DNA from: an uncultured Clostridia bacterium
GTDB taxonomy: Bacteria > Bacillota > Clostridia > Christensenellales > Borkfalkiaceae
Length of the DNA: 11,500 bases
Reading direction: 5' to 3'
Assembly (NCBI GenBank): GCA_905235765.1
Contig: CAJOMM010000010.1
Coordinates: forward strand, 1-11,500
Shown: positions 1 through 7,177 of the stretch, piece after piece
Layout: every line of letters begins with the position of its first letter
Numbering within the stretch: position 1 is the first letter of the stretch
The notes under the pieces: generated by a model
The model's input: only the letters and a program-made list of their open reading frames with translations
What the model was told of the DNA's origin: nothing
Databases searched by the model: none
Made by a program: the position numbers and the translations under genes

Positions 1-822
1 ATAGAGATAGAAGAGATTGCGTCAGTTTTGATGCTCTTATTGGGCTTGATGTGTGTTTCCGTCCCGGGTACGATAGCGGATTTTATGCCGTATTTTGCCT
101 GCTTATACCTCGTTATAACAGTCTTTATCAATATTATAAAATGGGTTAAAAATCACGACGCAAAAAGTTGTTTCGGAACGATTTTAAGTATTGCGTTAAC
201 CGTTGCGCTGATAGTTTTGTTCGTGACGCTTAATCGCTCAACCGCTGTGGCAATAACGATGGGGGCTTATTGCGTTCTGAAAAGCGTAAGGCTTATCGTA
301 TTTGATATTATCGGAAATACGCGTGGAAAAAGCAAAGTTTTTGTAACTATCAATACTTTGATACACCTTATGTTGGCGACTTCGATTTTTTATTCCCTTA
401 TAAAAGGAAATTCCGCCATAAACGAGTTTATCGTTATGTACGGTACGCTTTATCTGTTTGAGGGGGTCGTTTCTTTCTTTTCGGCATTTTCAAAAAAACA
501 TTACGGAACGCTTCTCCATATTTTAAAGGAAAGTTATGCGAAAGAAATTTTATCCGGATTGGTGTTTGCGATGGTCGTCGCATCGTTTTTATTGGTATTC
601 ATCGAACCGGATATTAACTCTTTCGGGGACGGAATCTGGTATTGTTTCGCTTTGGTTACAACGATAGGATTCGGCGATAAAGTAGCTACAACAGCGCCCG
701 GCAGACTGATTTCCGTTTTAATAGGCATATACGGAATTGTCGTGGTCGCATTGGTTACAAGCGTTATCGTCAATATTTATACCGAAAAAAAAGAACAAGA
801 CAAAAACAATAAACAAAAATAG
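1..822 (+). CDS. K+ channel pore protein with HdeD/DUF308-like membrane repeats (5' end cut by window)
   Basis: Integral membrane protein, probably a potassium channel. The frame is open to the window edge, so the true start lies upstream; a TTG at 28 and an ATG at 31 exist but have no convincing ribosome site. About eight hydrophobic segments are visible. Six form three similar two-helix units (about nt 22-147, 172-315 and 334-489) that resemble the repeats of HdeD/DUF308 membrane proteins. They are followed by a helix at about 550-610, the selectivity filter TTIGFGD (nt 658-678) and a last helix at about 706-780, which is the classic two-helix ion-channel layout (Ion_trans_2). The protein ends in a short charged Lys-rich tail with no RCK or nucleotide-binding domain. 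The pore call is firm; the DUF308 resemblance is by eye. A terminator separates it from the his operon, so no functional link is implied. Confidence 0.82.
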   Translation: MEIEEIASVLMLLLGLMCVSVPGTIADFMPYFACLYLVITVFINIIKWVKNHDAKSCFGTILSIALTVALIVLFVTLNRSTAVAITMGAYCVLKSVRLIVFDIIGNTRGKSKVFVTINTLIHLMLATSIFYSLIKGNSAINEFIVMYGTLYLFEGVVSFFSAFSKKHYGTLLHILKESYAKEILSGLVFAMVVASFLLVFIEPDINSFGDGIWYCFALVTTIGFGDKVATTAPGRLISVLIGIYGIVVVALVTSVIVNIYTEKKEQDKNNKQK

Positions 823-839
823 AAAACGTTATACAAGAA

Positions 840-885
840 TAAACCCCGAAAGGCTTCGGATCTTTCCGAAGCCTTTCGGGGTTTA
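840..885 (+). terminator. Intrinsic terminator after the channel gene
   Basis: A perfect inverted repeat of about 21 bp with a 4-base TCTT loop starts 17 bases after the channel stop codon. The arms are 840-860 and 865-885 and carry the core CCCCGAAAGGCTTCGGA and its complement. The stem base is A/T-only, ending in GGGGTTT on the right arm, but no long T-run follows the stem. It should end channel transcription and insulate the his promoter about 80 bases downstream. The near symmetry means it could act in both directions. Confidence 0.82.
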
Positions 886-965
886 AATTAAAAGCGAAAC
901 GGTCAGGATAAAAGCAATCTCTTAAAATAATAACCGTTAAATTTTGAAAAACCGTTTTTATTTAA

Positions 966-994
966 TTGACTTTACCACAGCAAAGTGATAAAAT
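966..994 (+). promoter_or_regulatory. Sigma-A-type promoter of the his operon
   Basis: The -35 box TTGACT (966-971) and the -10 box TAAAAT (989-994) are separated by exactly 17 bases, and each matches the consensus at 5 of 6 positions. Transcription would begin near 1000-1002, leaving only about 15-18 bases of leader before the first start codon. That is too short for a T-box, riboswitch or leader-peptide attenuator, so control most likely acts on initiation. Confidence 0.75.
971..992. promoter_or_regulatory. Candidate HisR operator (imperfect dyad inside the promoter)
   Basis: Half-sites TTTACCAC (971-978) and GTGATAAA (985-992) are inverted repeats matching at 7 of 8 positions around a 6-base AGCAAA centre. 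The dyad fills the spacer and touches both promoter boxes, so a bound dimer would block RNA polymerase. The first gene of the transcript encodes a TrpR-family regulator, which makes autoregulation the natural reading. Assignment to this regulator is inference; I do not have a verified HisR consensus to compare with. Confidence 0.5.
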
Positions 995-1017
995 GATAAA
1001 GAGAAAAAGGAGAAATG

Positions 1018-1350
1018 ATGTCAAATTTTCAAAACGAATCGACCGAAAGACTATTTTCGGTGATAGCGGAACTAAAAACCGCCAAAGAGTGCTCGGATTT
1101 TTTTGAAGATCTTTGCACGATAAAAGAAATTCAGGATATGGCGCAGCGGCTGGAAACGGCAATACTTTTGAACGATGGCGAAAATTATCAAACGATATCC
1201 GCAAAGGTCGGCGTAAGCAGCGCTACGATAAGCCGCGTAAACAGGTGTTTGAATTACGGCGCCGGCGGATACCGTGCCGTGGTGGATAAACTTTCGGGCG
1301 GCGCAAAGGGAAACTGTGAAAACGCCCAAAATAACGGTGAGGAAAACTAA
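1018..1350 (+). CDS. yerC: YerC/HisR-type TrpR-family transcriptional regulator
   Basis: Small DNA-binding protein (110 aa) of the YerC/YecD branch of the TrpR superfamily. Comparative work on Gram-positive bacteria has proposed such proteins as histidine-pathway repressors (HisR). The N-terminal helices carry the family stretch with IKEIQDMAQRLE, followed by a helix-turn-helix at about residues 57-78 (YQTISAKVGVSSATISRV) and a C-terminal CLNYGAGGY segment. Two adjacent ATGs occur at 1015 and 1018; AGGAG at 1008-1012 lies 2 bases from the first and 5 from the second, so 1018 is preferred. It is first in the operon, 10 bases before hisZG and just after a promoter with an embedded dyad. It probably represses its own operon when histidine is plentiful; the effector and the operator are inferred. 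Confidence 0.88.
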   Translation: MSNFQNESTERLFSVIAELKTAKECSDFFEDLCTIKEIQDMAQRLETAILLNDGENYQTISAKVGVSSATISRVNRCLNYGAGGYRAVVDKLSGGAKGNCENAQNNGEEN

Positions 1351-1360
1351 GGGATTTAAA

Positions 1361-2929
1361 ATGAAAATAAATGATAAATTGTTGGATTCGGCAGAAAAAT
1401 TTTCGTTGAATTTAAGAGAGCTTTACTACGGTTTCGGTTACAGACCGTATCGTATGAGCAAGTTTGAAGAATACGACCTTTACGCCGAAAATAAGGAATT
1501 TCTCGTTTCGGACAACGTAATTACGTTTACGGATACCGACGGAAAATTGATGGCGTTAAAGCCCGACGTAACTCTTTCTATAATTAAAAACAGCGTTTAC
1601 GCGCCCTCGGAAATAAGAAAAGTATATTACAGCGAGAACGTATACAGGGCTACCCCTTCCGCTCAGTTTAAAGAAATAATGCAGACGGGGCTTGAATGTT
1701 TCGGTTCTCTTGGCAAAAAAGAGATAGTGGAAGTCATATATCTTGCGGCAAAAAGCCTTATTTCGGTCAGCGATAATTGCGTGCTGGACGTTTCCGATAT
1801 TTCCGTAATAACCGAACTTTTAAACTCCCTTAAAGTGGGGAACGCAAACGCCGCGCATATAGTAAAGGCGATAGGCGACAAAAACTTCGACGAAATGAGA
1901 GTTGTGGCTTCCGGCGCAGACGAGAAAACGCTTGACCTTTTGATTAAGCTCGTGAAAGTAAGCGGAAACGTAAAGGACGTTCTGGCGGAACTTTGCGCGC
2001 TGAAAAATGAAATAAACAGCGCAAGTTTCAACGAATTTACCGAAGTGCTTTCCGAAATCGCGGTAAGCGACTTGGCGGACGTGGTAAGAGTGGATTTTTC
2101 GGTTGTCAGCGACGTAAATTACTATAACGGCATCGTTTTCCGCGGTTTTGTCAAGAACGTTCCTTTGGCGGTGCTTTCGGGCGGACAGTACGACAGGTTG
2201 ATGAGAAAACTTAAAAAGAGCGGCAAAGCGATAGGTTTTGCAGTCTATCTCGACGTTTTGGAGCGTGTGGGGAAAGGCGAGGTTTTGCCGCAGAACGACG
2301 AGTACTTAAACGTCGCGTTGCCTAAAGGCAGACTCGGTGAAAACGTTTACGCTACGTTTGCAAAAGCGGGTTACGAATGTCCGGCGTTGCTTTCGCCGAA
2401 CAGAAAATTGGTGTTTACCAACGAGAGTAAAAAAATCCGGTATTTTTGGGTCAAGCCCTCGGACGTAACGATTTACGTGGAGCGAGGCGCCGCGGACGTC
2501 GGCGTTGCCGGTAAAGATATTATTTTGGAATACGAGCCGGACGTTTACGAACTTTTGGATATGAAACTCGGAAATTGTAAAATGGCGGTTGCCGCCGTAA
2601 ACGGTTCAAGGTACGACGAAAACGCAAGTTTAAGAGTCGCTACGAAGTTTCCGAATATTGCCAAAAAGTTTTATATGTCGCGCGGAAGAAATATAGACGT
2701 AATAAATTTGAACGGTTCTATAGAGATAGCGCCGATACTTAACCTATCCGACGTAATAGTGGATATAGTGGAAACGGGCGCGACGTTAAAGGAAAACAAC
2801 CTTGCGGTAGTAGAGACGATTTGTCCTATTAGCGCAAGGCTTATCGCGAATAAGTCGGCAAGTAAATTCAAGAACGAACAGATTTCCGCGCTTTTAAAAA
2901 ATTTGACCGAAGCGGTAAACGACAGGTAA
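1361..2929 (+). CDS. hisZG: HisZ-HisG fusion: ATP phosphoribosyltransferase with fused regulatory domain
   Basis: Catalyses the first committed step of histidine synthesis, ATP + PRPP to phosphoribosyl-ATP. Residues 1 to about 310 resemble HisZ, the histidyl-tRNA-synthetase-like regulatory subunit: a motif-2-like stretch with ENVYR (R96) and FKEIMQTGLECFG, then YYNGIVFRGF and GGQYD (274-278). Residues about 316-522 are a complete short-form HisG beginning LNVALPKGRLGE, with the PRPP-binding segment VDIVETGATLKENN (E471-T475). Short HisG normally needs a separate HisZ partner; here both are in one frame with no stop between. The HisZ part is about 80 residues shorter than typical stand-alone HisZ and lacks the usual N-terminal PEGVRD-type motif. 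The start at 1361 follows AAGGGA at a good distance. The frame also extends upstream to an ATG at 1274 inside yerC, which is unlikely to be used. Feedback inhibition by histidine is expected from the family. Confidence 0.9.
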   Translation: MKINDKLLDSAEKFSLNLRELYYGFGYRPYRMSKFEEYDLYAENKEFLVSDNVITFTDTDGKLMALKPDVTLSIIKNSVYAPSEIRKVYYSENVYRATPSAQFKEIMQTGLECFGSLGKKEIVEVIYLAAKSLISVSDNCVLDVSDISVITELLNSLKVGNANAAHIVKAIGDKNFDEMRVVASGADEKTLDLLIKLVKVSGNVKDVLAELCALKNEINSASFNEFTEVLSEIAVSDLADVVRVDFSVVSDVNYYNGIVFRGFVKNVPLAVLSGGQYDRLMRKLKKSGKAIGFAVYLDVLERVGKGEVLPQNDEYLNVALPKGRLGENVYATFAKAGYECPALLSPNRKLVFTNESKKIRYFWVKPSDVTIYVERGAADVGVAGKDIILEYEPDVYELLDMKLGNCKMAVAAVNGSRYDENASLRVATKFPNIAKKFYMSRGRNIDVINLNGSIEIAPILNLSDVIVDIVETGATLKENNLAVVETICPISARLIANKSASKFKNEQISALLKNLTEAVNDR

Positions 2930-2932
2930 CGT

Positions 2933-4207
2933 ATGATAAAGATTTTGGAATTCGATAAAACTGAAAAAGAAAAGATATTTGCGCGCGTTAGCCCTTTATG
3001 CGACGTGGAAAAAACCGTTGCGGAAATAATTGCCGACGTTAAGGAGAACGGAGATAGCGCGCTGAAAAAGTATTGTGAAAAATTCGACGGCGCTGTATTA
3101 AGCGATTTAAGGGTAAGCGAAGAAGAGATTCAAAAAGCTTTTGCGGATACCGACGCGGAACTTATAAAAGTAATGCGGCACTCTGCGAAAAATATAACCG
3201 CTTTTCACGAAAAGCAGGTAAGACAAGGTTTTGAAATAATCAATGAAGACGGCGCGACGGTGGGGCAAAAAATAACCGCGATAGAGAGCGTCGGCGTATA
3301 CGTTCCCGGCGGAACGGCGGCATATCCTTCGACCGTTCTTATGGACGTGATACCGGCAAAAGTTGCCGGGGTTAAAAAAATAGTAATGACGACGCCAAGT
3401 AAGAACGGGAAGATTGCTCCCGTAATTCTTGCGGCGGCAAAGATAGCCGGCGTAGACGAAATTTATAAAACGGGCGGCGCGCAAGCGATCGCCGCGCTGG
3501 CGTACGGCACTCAAAGCGTGCCTAAGGTAGATAAGATAGTAGGGCCGGGAAACGCCTTCGTTGCGGAAGCAAAGAAACAGGTTTTCGGCGCCGTAGCTAT
3601 CGATACGATAGCCGGTCCGAGCGAAATTCTCGTTATCTCCGACGGCAAAAGCAATCCGGAATTTGTCGCTGCGGATCTTTTATCGCAAGCGGAACACGAT
3701 AAACTTGCTTCCGCCGTGCTTATTACCGACGACTTAAAGTTTGCAAAAAAAGTAAGCGAGGAGATCGAGAGGCAGATAGTTTTATTGCCGCGCTATGAAA
3801 TAGCGCGCGCTTCCATCGATAATAACGGAAAAATTATCGTTGCAAACGACCTTAACGAGGCGGTGAAAATTTCCGACGAAATCGCGCCGGAGCATCTGGA
3901 ACTTTGCGTAGATCTGCCTTTCGAAATATTAAAAAAGGTTCACAACGCAGGCTCGGTATTTTTAGGGAGGTTTTCGCCGGAAGCGTTCGGCGATTATATC
4001 GCAGGTCCTAATCATACGCTGCCGACAGGCGGCGCGGCTAAATTTTCCAGCCCGCTTTCGGTTGACGATTTTATCAAGAAAACGCAGTACGTTTACTATC
4101 CGGAAACTTCCGCAAAGGCGGTTTCGAAAGGAGTGGCGTTATTTGCCGAAAACGAAGGTTTAACGGCGCATGCGAAAAGCGCGCTTTTAAGGGGGAACAA
4201 AAATTGA
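2933..4207 (+). CDS. hisD: Histidinol dehydrogenase
   Basis: Zinc- and NAD-dependent enzyme for the last two oxidations, L-histidinol to histidinal to L-histidine, in the cytoplasm. At 424 aa it has normal family length. Visible signatures are GVYVPGGTAAYPST, VGPGNAFVAEAKKQVFG and AGPSEILV. Predicted zinc ligands by comparison with the E. coli enzyme are Q252 and H255 (SQAEHD), D354 (GDYIAGPNHTLPTGG) and H413 (LTAHAKSA); the catalytic pair is E320-H321 (APEHLEL). All sit about 6-7 residues before their E. coli counterparts, so the active site looks intact. The start lies three bases after the hisZG stop, with an AGG-containing site (around 2924) upstream. The end overlaps the hisC start by four bases. 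Confidence 0.97.
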   Translation: MIKILEFDKTEKEKIFARVSPLCDVEKTVAEIIADVKENGDSALKKYCEKFDGAVLSDLRVSEEEIQKAFADTDAELIKVMRHSAKNITAFHEKQVRQGFEIINEDGATVGQKITAIESVGVYVPGGTAAYPSTVLMDVIPAKVAGVKKIVMTTPSKNGKIAPVILAAAKIAGVDEIYKTGGAQAIAALAYGTQSVPKVDKIVGPGNAFVAEAKKQVFGAVAIDTIAGPSEILVISDGKSNPEFVAADLLSQAEHDKLASAVLITDDLKFAKKVSEEIERQIVLLPRYEIARASIDNNGKIIVANDLNEAVKISDEIAPEHLELCVDLPFEILKKVHNAGSVFLGRFSPEAFGDYIAGPNHTLPTGGAAKFSSPLSVDDFIKKTQYVYYPETSAKAVSKGVALFAENEGLTAHAKSALLRGNKN

Positions 4208-5265
4208 GTAAATTTATAAGCGACAGATTCAGAAGCAACTCGCCATACGTTCCGGGCGAGCAACCAAAAGATACGGCTTACGTTAAGCTTAACACGAACG
4301 AATCGCCTTTTCCTCCGTCGGCTTTTGCGATGAAGCTTGCAAGAGAAGCGGTAGGAAACTGCGAGCTTTATCCCGACCCCGAATATACGTCTTTAGTCAG
4401 CGTGGCTGCGGAAAAGTTCAACGTAAAAGAGGAAAATCTTCTTTTTACCAACGGTTCGGACGAAGCCTTAAATTACGTTTTCGCCGCGTATTGTTCGGAA
4501 GGCGGAACTGCGGTTTTCGCGGATATAACTTACGGTTTTTACGAAGTATTTGCTAACCTTTACGGCGCGGAAAAGAAAATTATCCCTTTGCGCGAAGACT
4601 TTTCGTTAAATGCGAAAGATTACGCTTCCGCCTGCGGAACGGTGATTATTGCAAACCCCAACGCGCCGACGGGCAAGGTTCTTTCGCCGGAAGAAGTTTT
4701 AGATATAGTTAAAAGCAACAAAAATAACGTAGTCGTGGTTGACGAGGCGTATATCGATTTCGGCGGACAAAGCGTTTTGCCGTATATAGACGATTTTGAT
4801 AATCTTATAGTCGTTCGCACTTTTTCAAAGTCCCGTTCGCTTGCCGGCGCAAGAGTAGGCTTTGCTGCGGCAAACGAAAGCCTTATAAACGACCTCAAAG
4901 CGGTCAAGTATTCCACAAACCCTTACAATTTGTCAAGGATGAGCGCGGCGGCGGCTATAGGCGCGTTGCTCGATGAAGATTATTTTAACGGTAACTGTAA
5001 AAAGATAATTAGTAACAGGGAATATATGACGGAAAAACTTCGCGGCGCCGGATTCACCGTATTAGATTCTTCGGCGAACTTCGTGTTTGCAAAGTATAAC
5101 GGCGTAAAAGGCAAAGACCTTTACGAGGCATTGAAGAAAAAGGGCGTTTTAGTAAGGCATTTCGAAAAGCCGAGAATAAGCGATTTTATTCGCATAACCG
5201 TGGGTAGTATGGAAGATACCGTCGCGCTCGTTAAAGCGGCGACGGAGGCGGTAAAGGAGATATGA
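4204..5265 (+). CDS. hisC: Histidinol-phosphate aminotransferase
   Basis: PLP enzyme (fold type I, class I/II aminotransferase) that moves an amino group from glutamate to imidazole-acetol phosphate, giving histidinol phosphate. Its 353 aa match the family. Motifs in order: LNTNESPFPPS near the N-terminus, ANPNAPTGK, VVVDEAYIDFGG with D180 expected to bind the PLP ring nitrogen, and TFSKSRSLAGARVG with K209 as the Schiff-base lysine. Initiation is at TTG (4204), sharing TTGA with the hisD stop; AAGGGGG at 4189-4195 is well placed and no nearby in-frame ATG fits the conserved N-terminus. The rare start and the four-base overlap suggest translation coupled to hisD. Related aromatic aminotransferases share the fold, but the his context settles the role. 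Confidence 0.95.
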   Translation: MSKFISDRFRSNSPYVPGEQPKDTAYVKLNTNESPFPPSAFAMKLAREAVGNCELYPDPEYTSLVSVAAEKFNVKEENLLFTNGSDEALNYVFAAYCSEGGTAVFADITYGFYEVFANLYGAEKKIIPLREDFSLNAKDYASACGTVIIANPNAPTGKVLSPEEVLDIVKSNKNNVVVVDEAYIDFGGQSVLPYIDDFDNLIVVRTFSKSRSLAGARVGFAAANESLINDLKAVKYSTNPYNLSRMSAAAAIGALLDEDYFNGNCKKIISNREYMTEKLRGAGFTVLDSSANFVFAKYNGVKGKDLYEALKKKGVLVRHFEKPRISDFIRITVGSMEDTVALVKAATEAVKEI

Positions 5266-5852
5266 TGAGAGATTCAACCGTAAAAAGAAAAACGACGGAA
5301 ACGGATATTTCTTTATACTTAAACCTCGACGGAGAGGGTAAAAGCGAAGTAAATTCCGGTTGCGGTTTTTTGGATCATATGCTGACTTTGTTTGCTATGC
5401 ATGGAAAATTCGATCTGAAACTTACTTGCGTCGGCGACACATACGTAGATTATCACCACACCGTTGAGGACGTTGGGATAGCTCTCGGCGAGGCGTTCAA
5501 AAAAGCGCTCGGAGACAAAAAAGGCATAAATCGTTACGGAGACTGCACGCTGGTTATGGATGAAGCGTTGGTTCTTACATCCGTAGATTTTTCCGGAAGA
5601 GTTTTCCTTGAATGCGACCTTAAAATTCCCACGCAAAAAGTGGGAGATTTCGACACCGAACTTACCGAAGAATTTTTCTTCGGGTTCGTTCGCAAGTCGG
5701 AGAGTTCCCTGCACCTTAAAACTCTTTCGGGCAAAAACTCGCACCACATTATCGAAGGGGCGTTTAAGTCGGTCGCAAGAAGTTTAAGGTCGGCGGTAAC
5801 CGTTGACGAACGTTATAAGTCCGTTATTCCTTCCACTAAGGGGGTATTGTAA
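5265..5852 (+). CDS. hisB: Imidazoleglycerol-phosphate dehydratase (monofunctional)
   Basis: Dehydrates imidazole-glycerol phosphate to imidazole-acetol phosphate using a metal-bound active site in a large homo-oligomer. At 195 aa it is the dehydratase alone, without the N-terminal histidinol-phosphatase domain of enterobacterial HisB; the phosphatase is supplied by hisK downstream. The duplicated His-rich metal motifs are present: LDHM (H38), YHHTVEDVG (H64, H65, E68, D69) and NSHHIIEGAFK (H160, H161, E164), and it ends in the family tail PSTKGVL. ATGs stand at 5262 and 5265. AGGAG at 5255-5259 is 2 bases from the first and 5 from the second, and the family N-terminus (MR..xVxRxTxET) also favours 5265, which overlaps the hisC stop as TGATG. 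Confidence 0.96.
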   Translation: MRDSTVKRKTTETDISLYLNLDGEGKSEVNSGCGFLDHMLTLFAMHGKFDLKLTCVGDTYVDYHHTVEDVGIALGEAFKKALGDKKGINRYGDCTLVMDEALVLTSVDFSGRVFLECDLKIPTQKVGDFDTELTEEFFFGFVRKSESSLHLKTLSGKNSHHIIEGAFKSVARSLRSAVTVDERYKSVIPSTKGVL

Positions 5853-6470
5853 ATGACGGTTATTGTCGATTACGGCGTAGGCAATCTGTTTTCGCTGAAA
5901 AGTTCCTTCGCGGCGATAGGCGAAGAAGCAGTCGTCTCTTCAGAAGCGGAAGTTATCGAAAATGCGGAAAGGCTGGTTCTGCCTGGCGTCGGGGCGTTTT
6001 CCGACGCGGCAAAAAAATTAAAGGAAAGCGGACTTGACAAAGCCGTCAAAAACGCCGCAAAAAGGGGCGTTCCGCTTTTGGGAATTTGCCTCGGTATGCA
6101 ACTTTTATTCGAAAAAGATTACGAATACGGCGAACATGAAGGGCTTGCGCTTATAAAAGGGGACGTTAAAGCGATAGACGATATGGGTAAACTTAAAATT
6201 CCGCATATCGGGTGGAACGCCTTAAAGTTCAACGGGAATAACCCTTTATTCAAATATATAAAAGACGGCGATTACGTTTATTTCGTACACTCTTTCGCGG
6301 CGGTGAATTGTGAACGCTTCGTTATCGCGTATACGGAGTACGGCAAAATGCTGACTGCGGCGGTCGCCTGCGGAAACGTTATGGGGTGTCAATTTCATCC
6401 CGAAAAGAGCGGCGAGGTAGGATTAAAAATTCTGAAGGCGTTTTCGGAAATGCAAAAGGAGCGCGTATGA
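5853..6470 (+). CDS. hisH: Imidazole glycerol phosphate synthase, glutaminase subunit
   Basis: Class I glutamine amidotransferase subunit. It releases ammonia from glutamine and passes it through HisF to form imidazole-glycerol phosphate and AICAR. The protein is 205 aa, normal for HisH. The N-terminus reads VIVDYGVGNLFSL, the oxyanion region is LPGVGAFSDA, the nucleophile is C79 in LGICLGMQLLFE, and the rest of the triad is H182 and E184 in CQFHPEKSG. All catalytic residues are intact. The ATG follows the hisB stop with no gap, with an AAGGGGG-type site (5838-5844) inside the end of hisB. Its ATGA end is shared with the start of hisA. Its partner HisF lies one gene further on, in the common H-A-F order. 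Confidence 0.96.
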   Translation: MTVIVDYGVGNLFSLKSSFAAIGEEAVVSSEAEVIENAERLVLPGVGAFSDAAKKLKESGLDKAVKNAAKRGVPLLGICLGMQLLFEKDYEYGEHEGLALIKGDVKAIDDMGKLKIPHIGWNALKFNGNNPLFKYIKDGDYVYFVHSFAAVNCERFVIAYTEYGKMLTAAVACGNVMGCQFHPEKSGEVGLKILKAFSEMQKERV

Positions 6471-7177
6471 TTATTTTACCGGCGATAGACGTTATCGGGG
6501 GAAAAGCGGTCAGATTATACCAAGGCGAATACGACAAGAAAACCGAATACGGCGATCCGCTTTTCTTTGCGGAAAGATTTAAAAAATGCGGCGCGACGCA
6601 TATCCACGTAGTTGATTTAGACGGCGCCAAAACCGGCGAAACTTTTAATTTCGACACTATAAAGGAAATTAAAGAAGTAGGCGGAATTTTCGTCGAAGTC
6701 GGCGGCGGAATAAGAAATACCGAAACCGTAAAGAAGTATCTGGATTGCGGAATCGACAGAGTTATACTTGGCACGGCGGCTGTAAAAGACGGCGCCTTCT
6801 TGAAAGAAGCGGTAAAAAAGTTCGGCGACAGAATAGCGGTCGGAGCGGACGTCAAGAACGGTTTTATCGCCGTAAAGGGCTGGACGGAAAGTTCCGGAAT
6901 AGATTTGTTTACCTTTTTGGACGGTATAAGCGAAATAGGCGTAAAAACCGTTATATGCACGGACGTCGGCAGAGACGGCGCGATGAAGGGTACGAATATA
7001 GAGCTTTACAGAGAAGTTTCGGAAAGATATTCGTTAAACGTTATAGCTTCGGGCGGCGTATCGGATTTGGACGACGTAAAAAGGCTTAAAGATATGGGCG
7101 TTTACGGGGCGATTGTCGGCAAGGCTTACTATACGGGGGCTATCGACTTGAAAGCGGCGATAAAGGTGGCAAAATGA
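6467..7177 (+). CDS. hisA: ProFAR isomerase (HisA)
   Basis: Amadori rearrangement of ProFAR to PRFAR, the substrate of HisF/HisH. It is a (beta/alpha)8 barrel of 236 aa. The general acid/base pair corresponds to D8 in LPAIDVIGG and D128 in VGADVKNG; phosphate-binding loops appear as VGGGIRNTE and ASGGVSDLDD, and the family motif TDVGRDGAMKGTN is present. The start at 6467 shares ATGA with the hisH stop and has AAAGGAG (6455-6461) five bases upstream. The open frame reaches back to 6386 inside hisH, but the family N-terminus begins exactly at 6467. HisA and HisF are ancient paralogues; the VKGW and DGAMKG signatures point to HisA here. Confidence 0.97.
   Translation: MIILPAIDVIGGKAVRLYQGEYDKKTEYGDPLFFAERFKKCGATHIHVVDLDGAKTGETFNFDTIKEIKEVGGIFVEVGGGIRNTETVKKYLDCGIDRVILGTAAVKDGAFLKEAVKKFGDRIAVGADVKNGFIAVKGWTESSGIDLFTFLDGISEIGVKTVICTDVGRDGAMKGTNIELYREVSERYSLNVIASGGVSDLDDVKRLKDMGVYGAIVGKAYYTGAIDLKAAIKVAK

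Noticed and set aside
885..1014. T-box or histidine riboswitch before the operon
   Set aside because: The promoter at 966-994 leaves about 15-18 leader bases; no T-box sequence or specifier structure is visible.
1274..1360. Upstream extension of hisZG to an ATG inside yerC
   Set aside because: The added 29 residues do not resemble HisZ, the frame lies within the yerC coding region, and ATG 1361 has a suitable ribosome site.
6386..6466. Upstream extension of hisA inside hisH
   Set aside because: The HisA family N-terminus (MIILPAIDVIGG) starts at 6467, directly after AAAGGAG; the extension is hisH sequence in another frame.
6379..6960. 193-codon open frame on the minus strand
   Set aside because: It lies fully antisense to hisH/hisA, which have intact active-site motifs, and its product is Pro/Ser/Thr-rich low-complexity without a recognisable domain.
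6745..7089. 114-codon plus-strand frame rich in Arg and Gly
   Set aside because: Out-of-frame shadow of hisA; composition is typical of a frameshifted GGC/GAC-rich gene.
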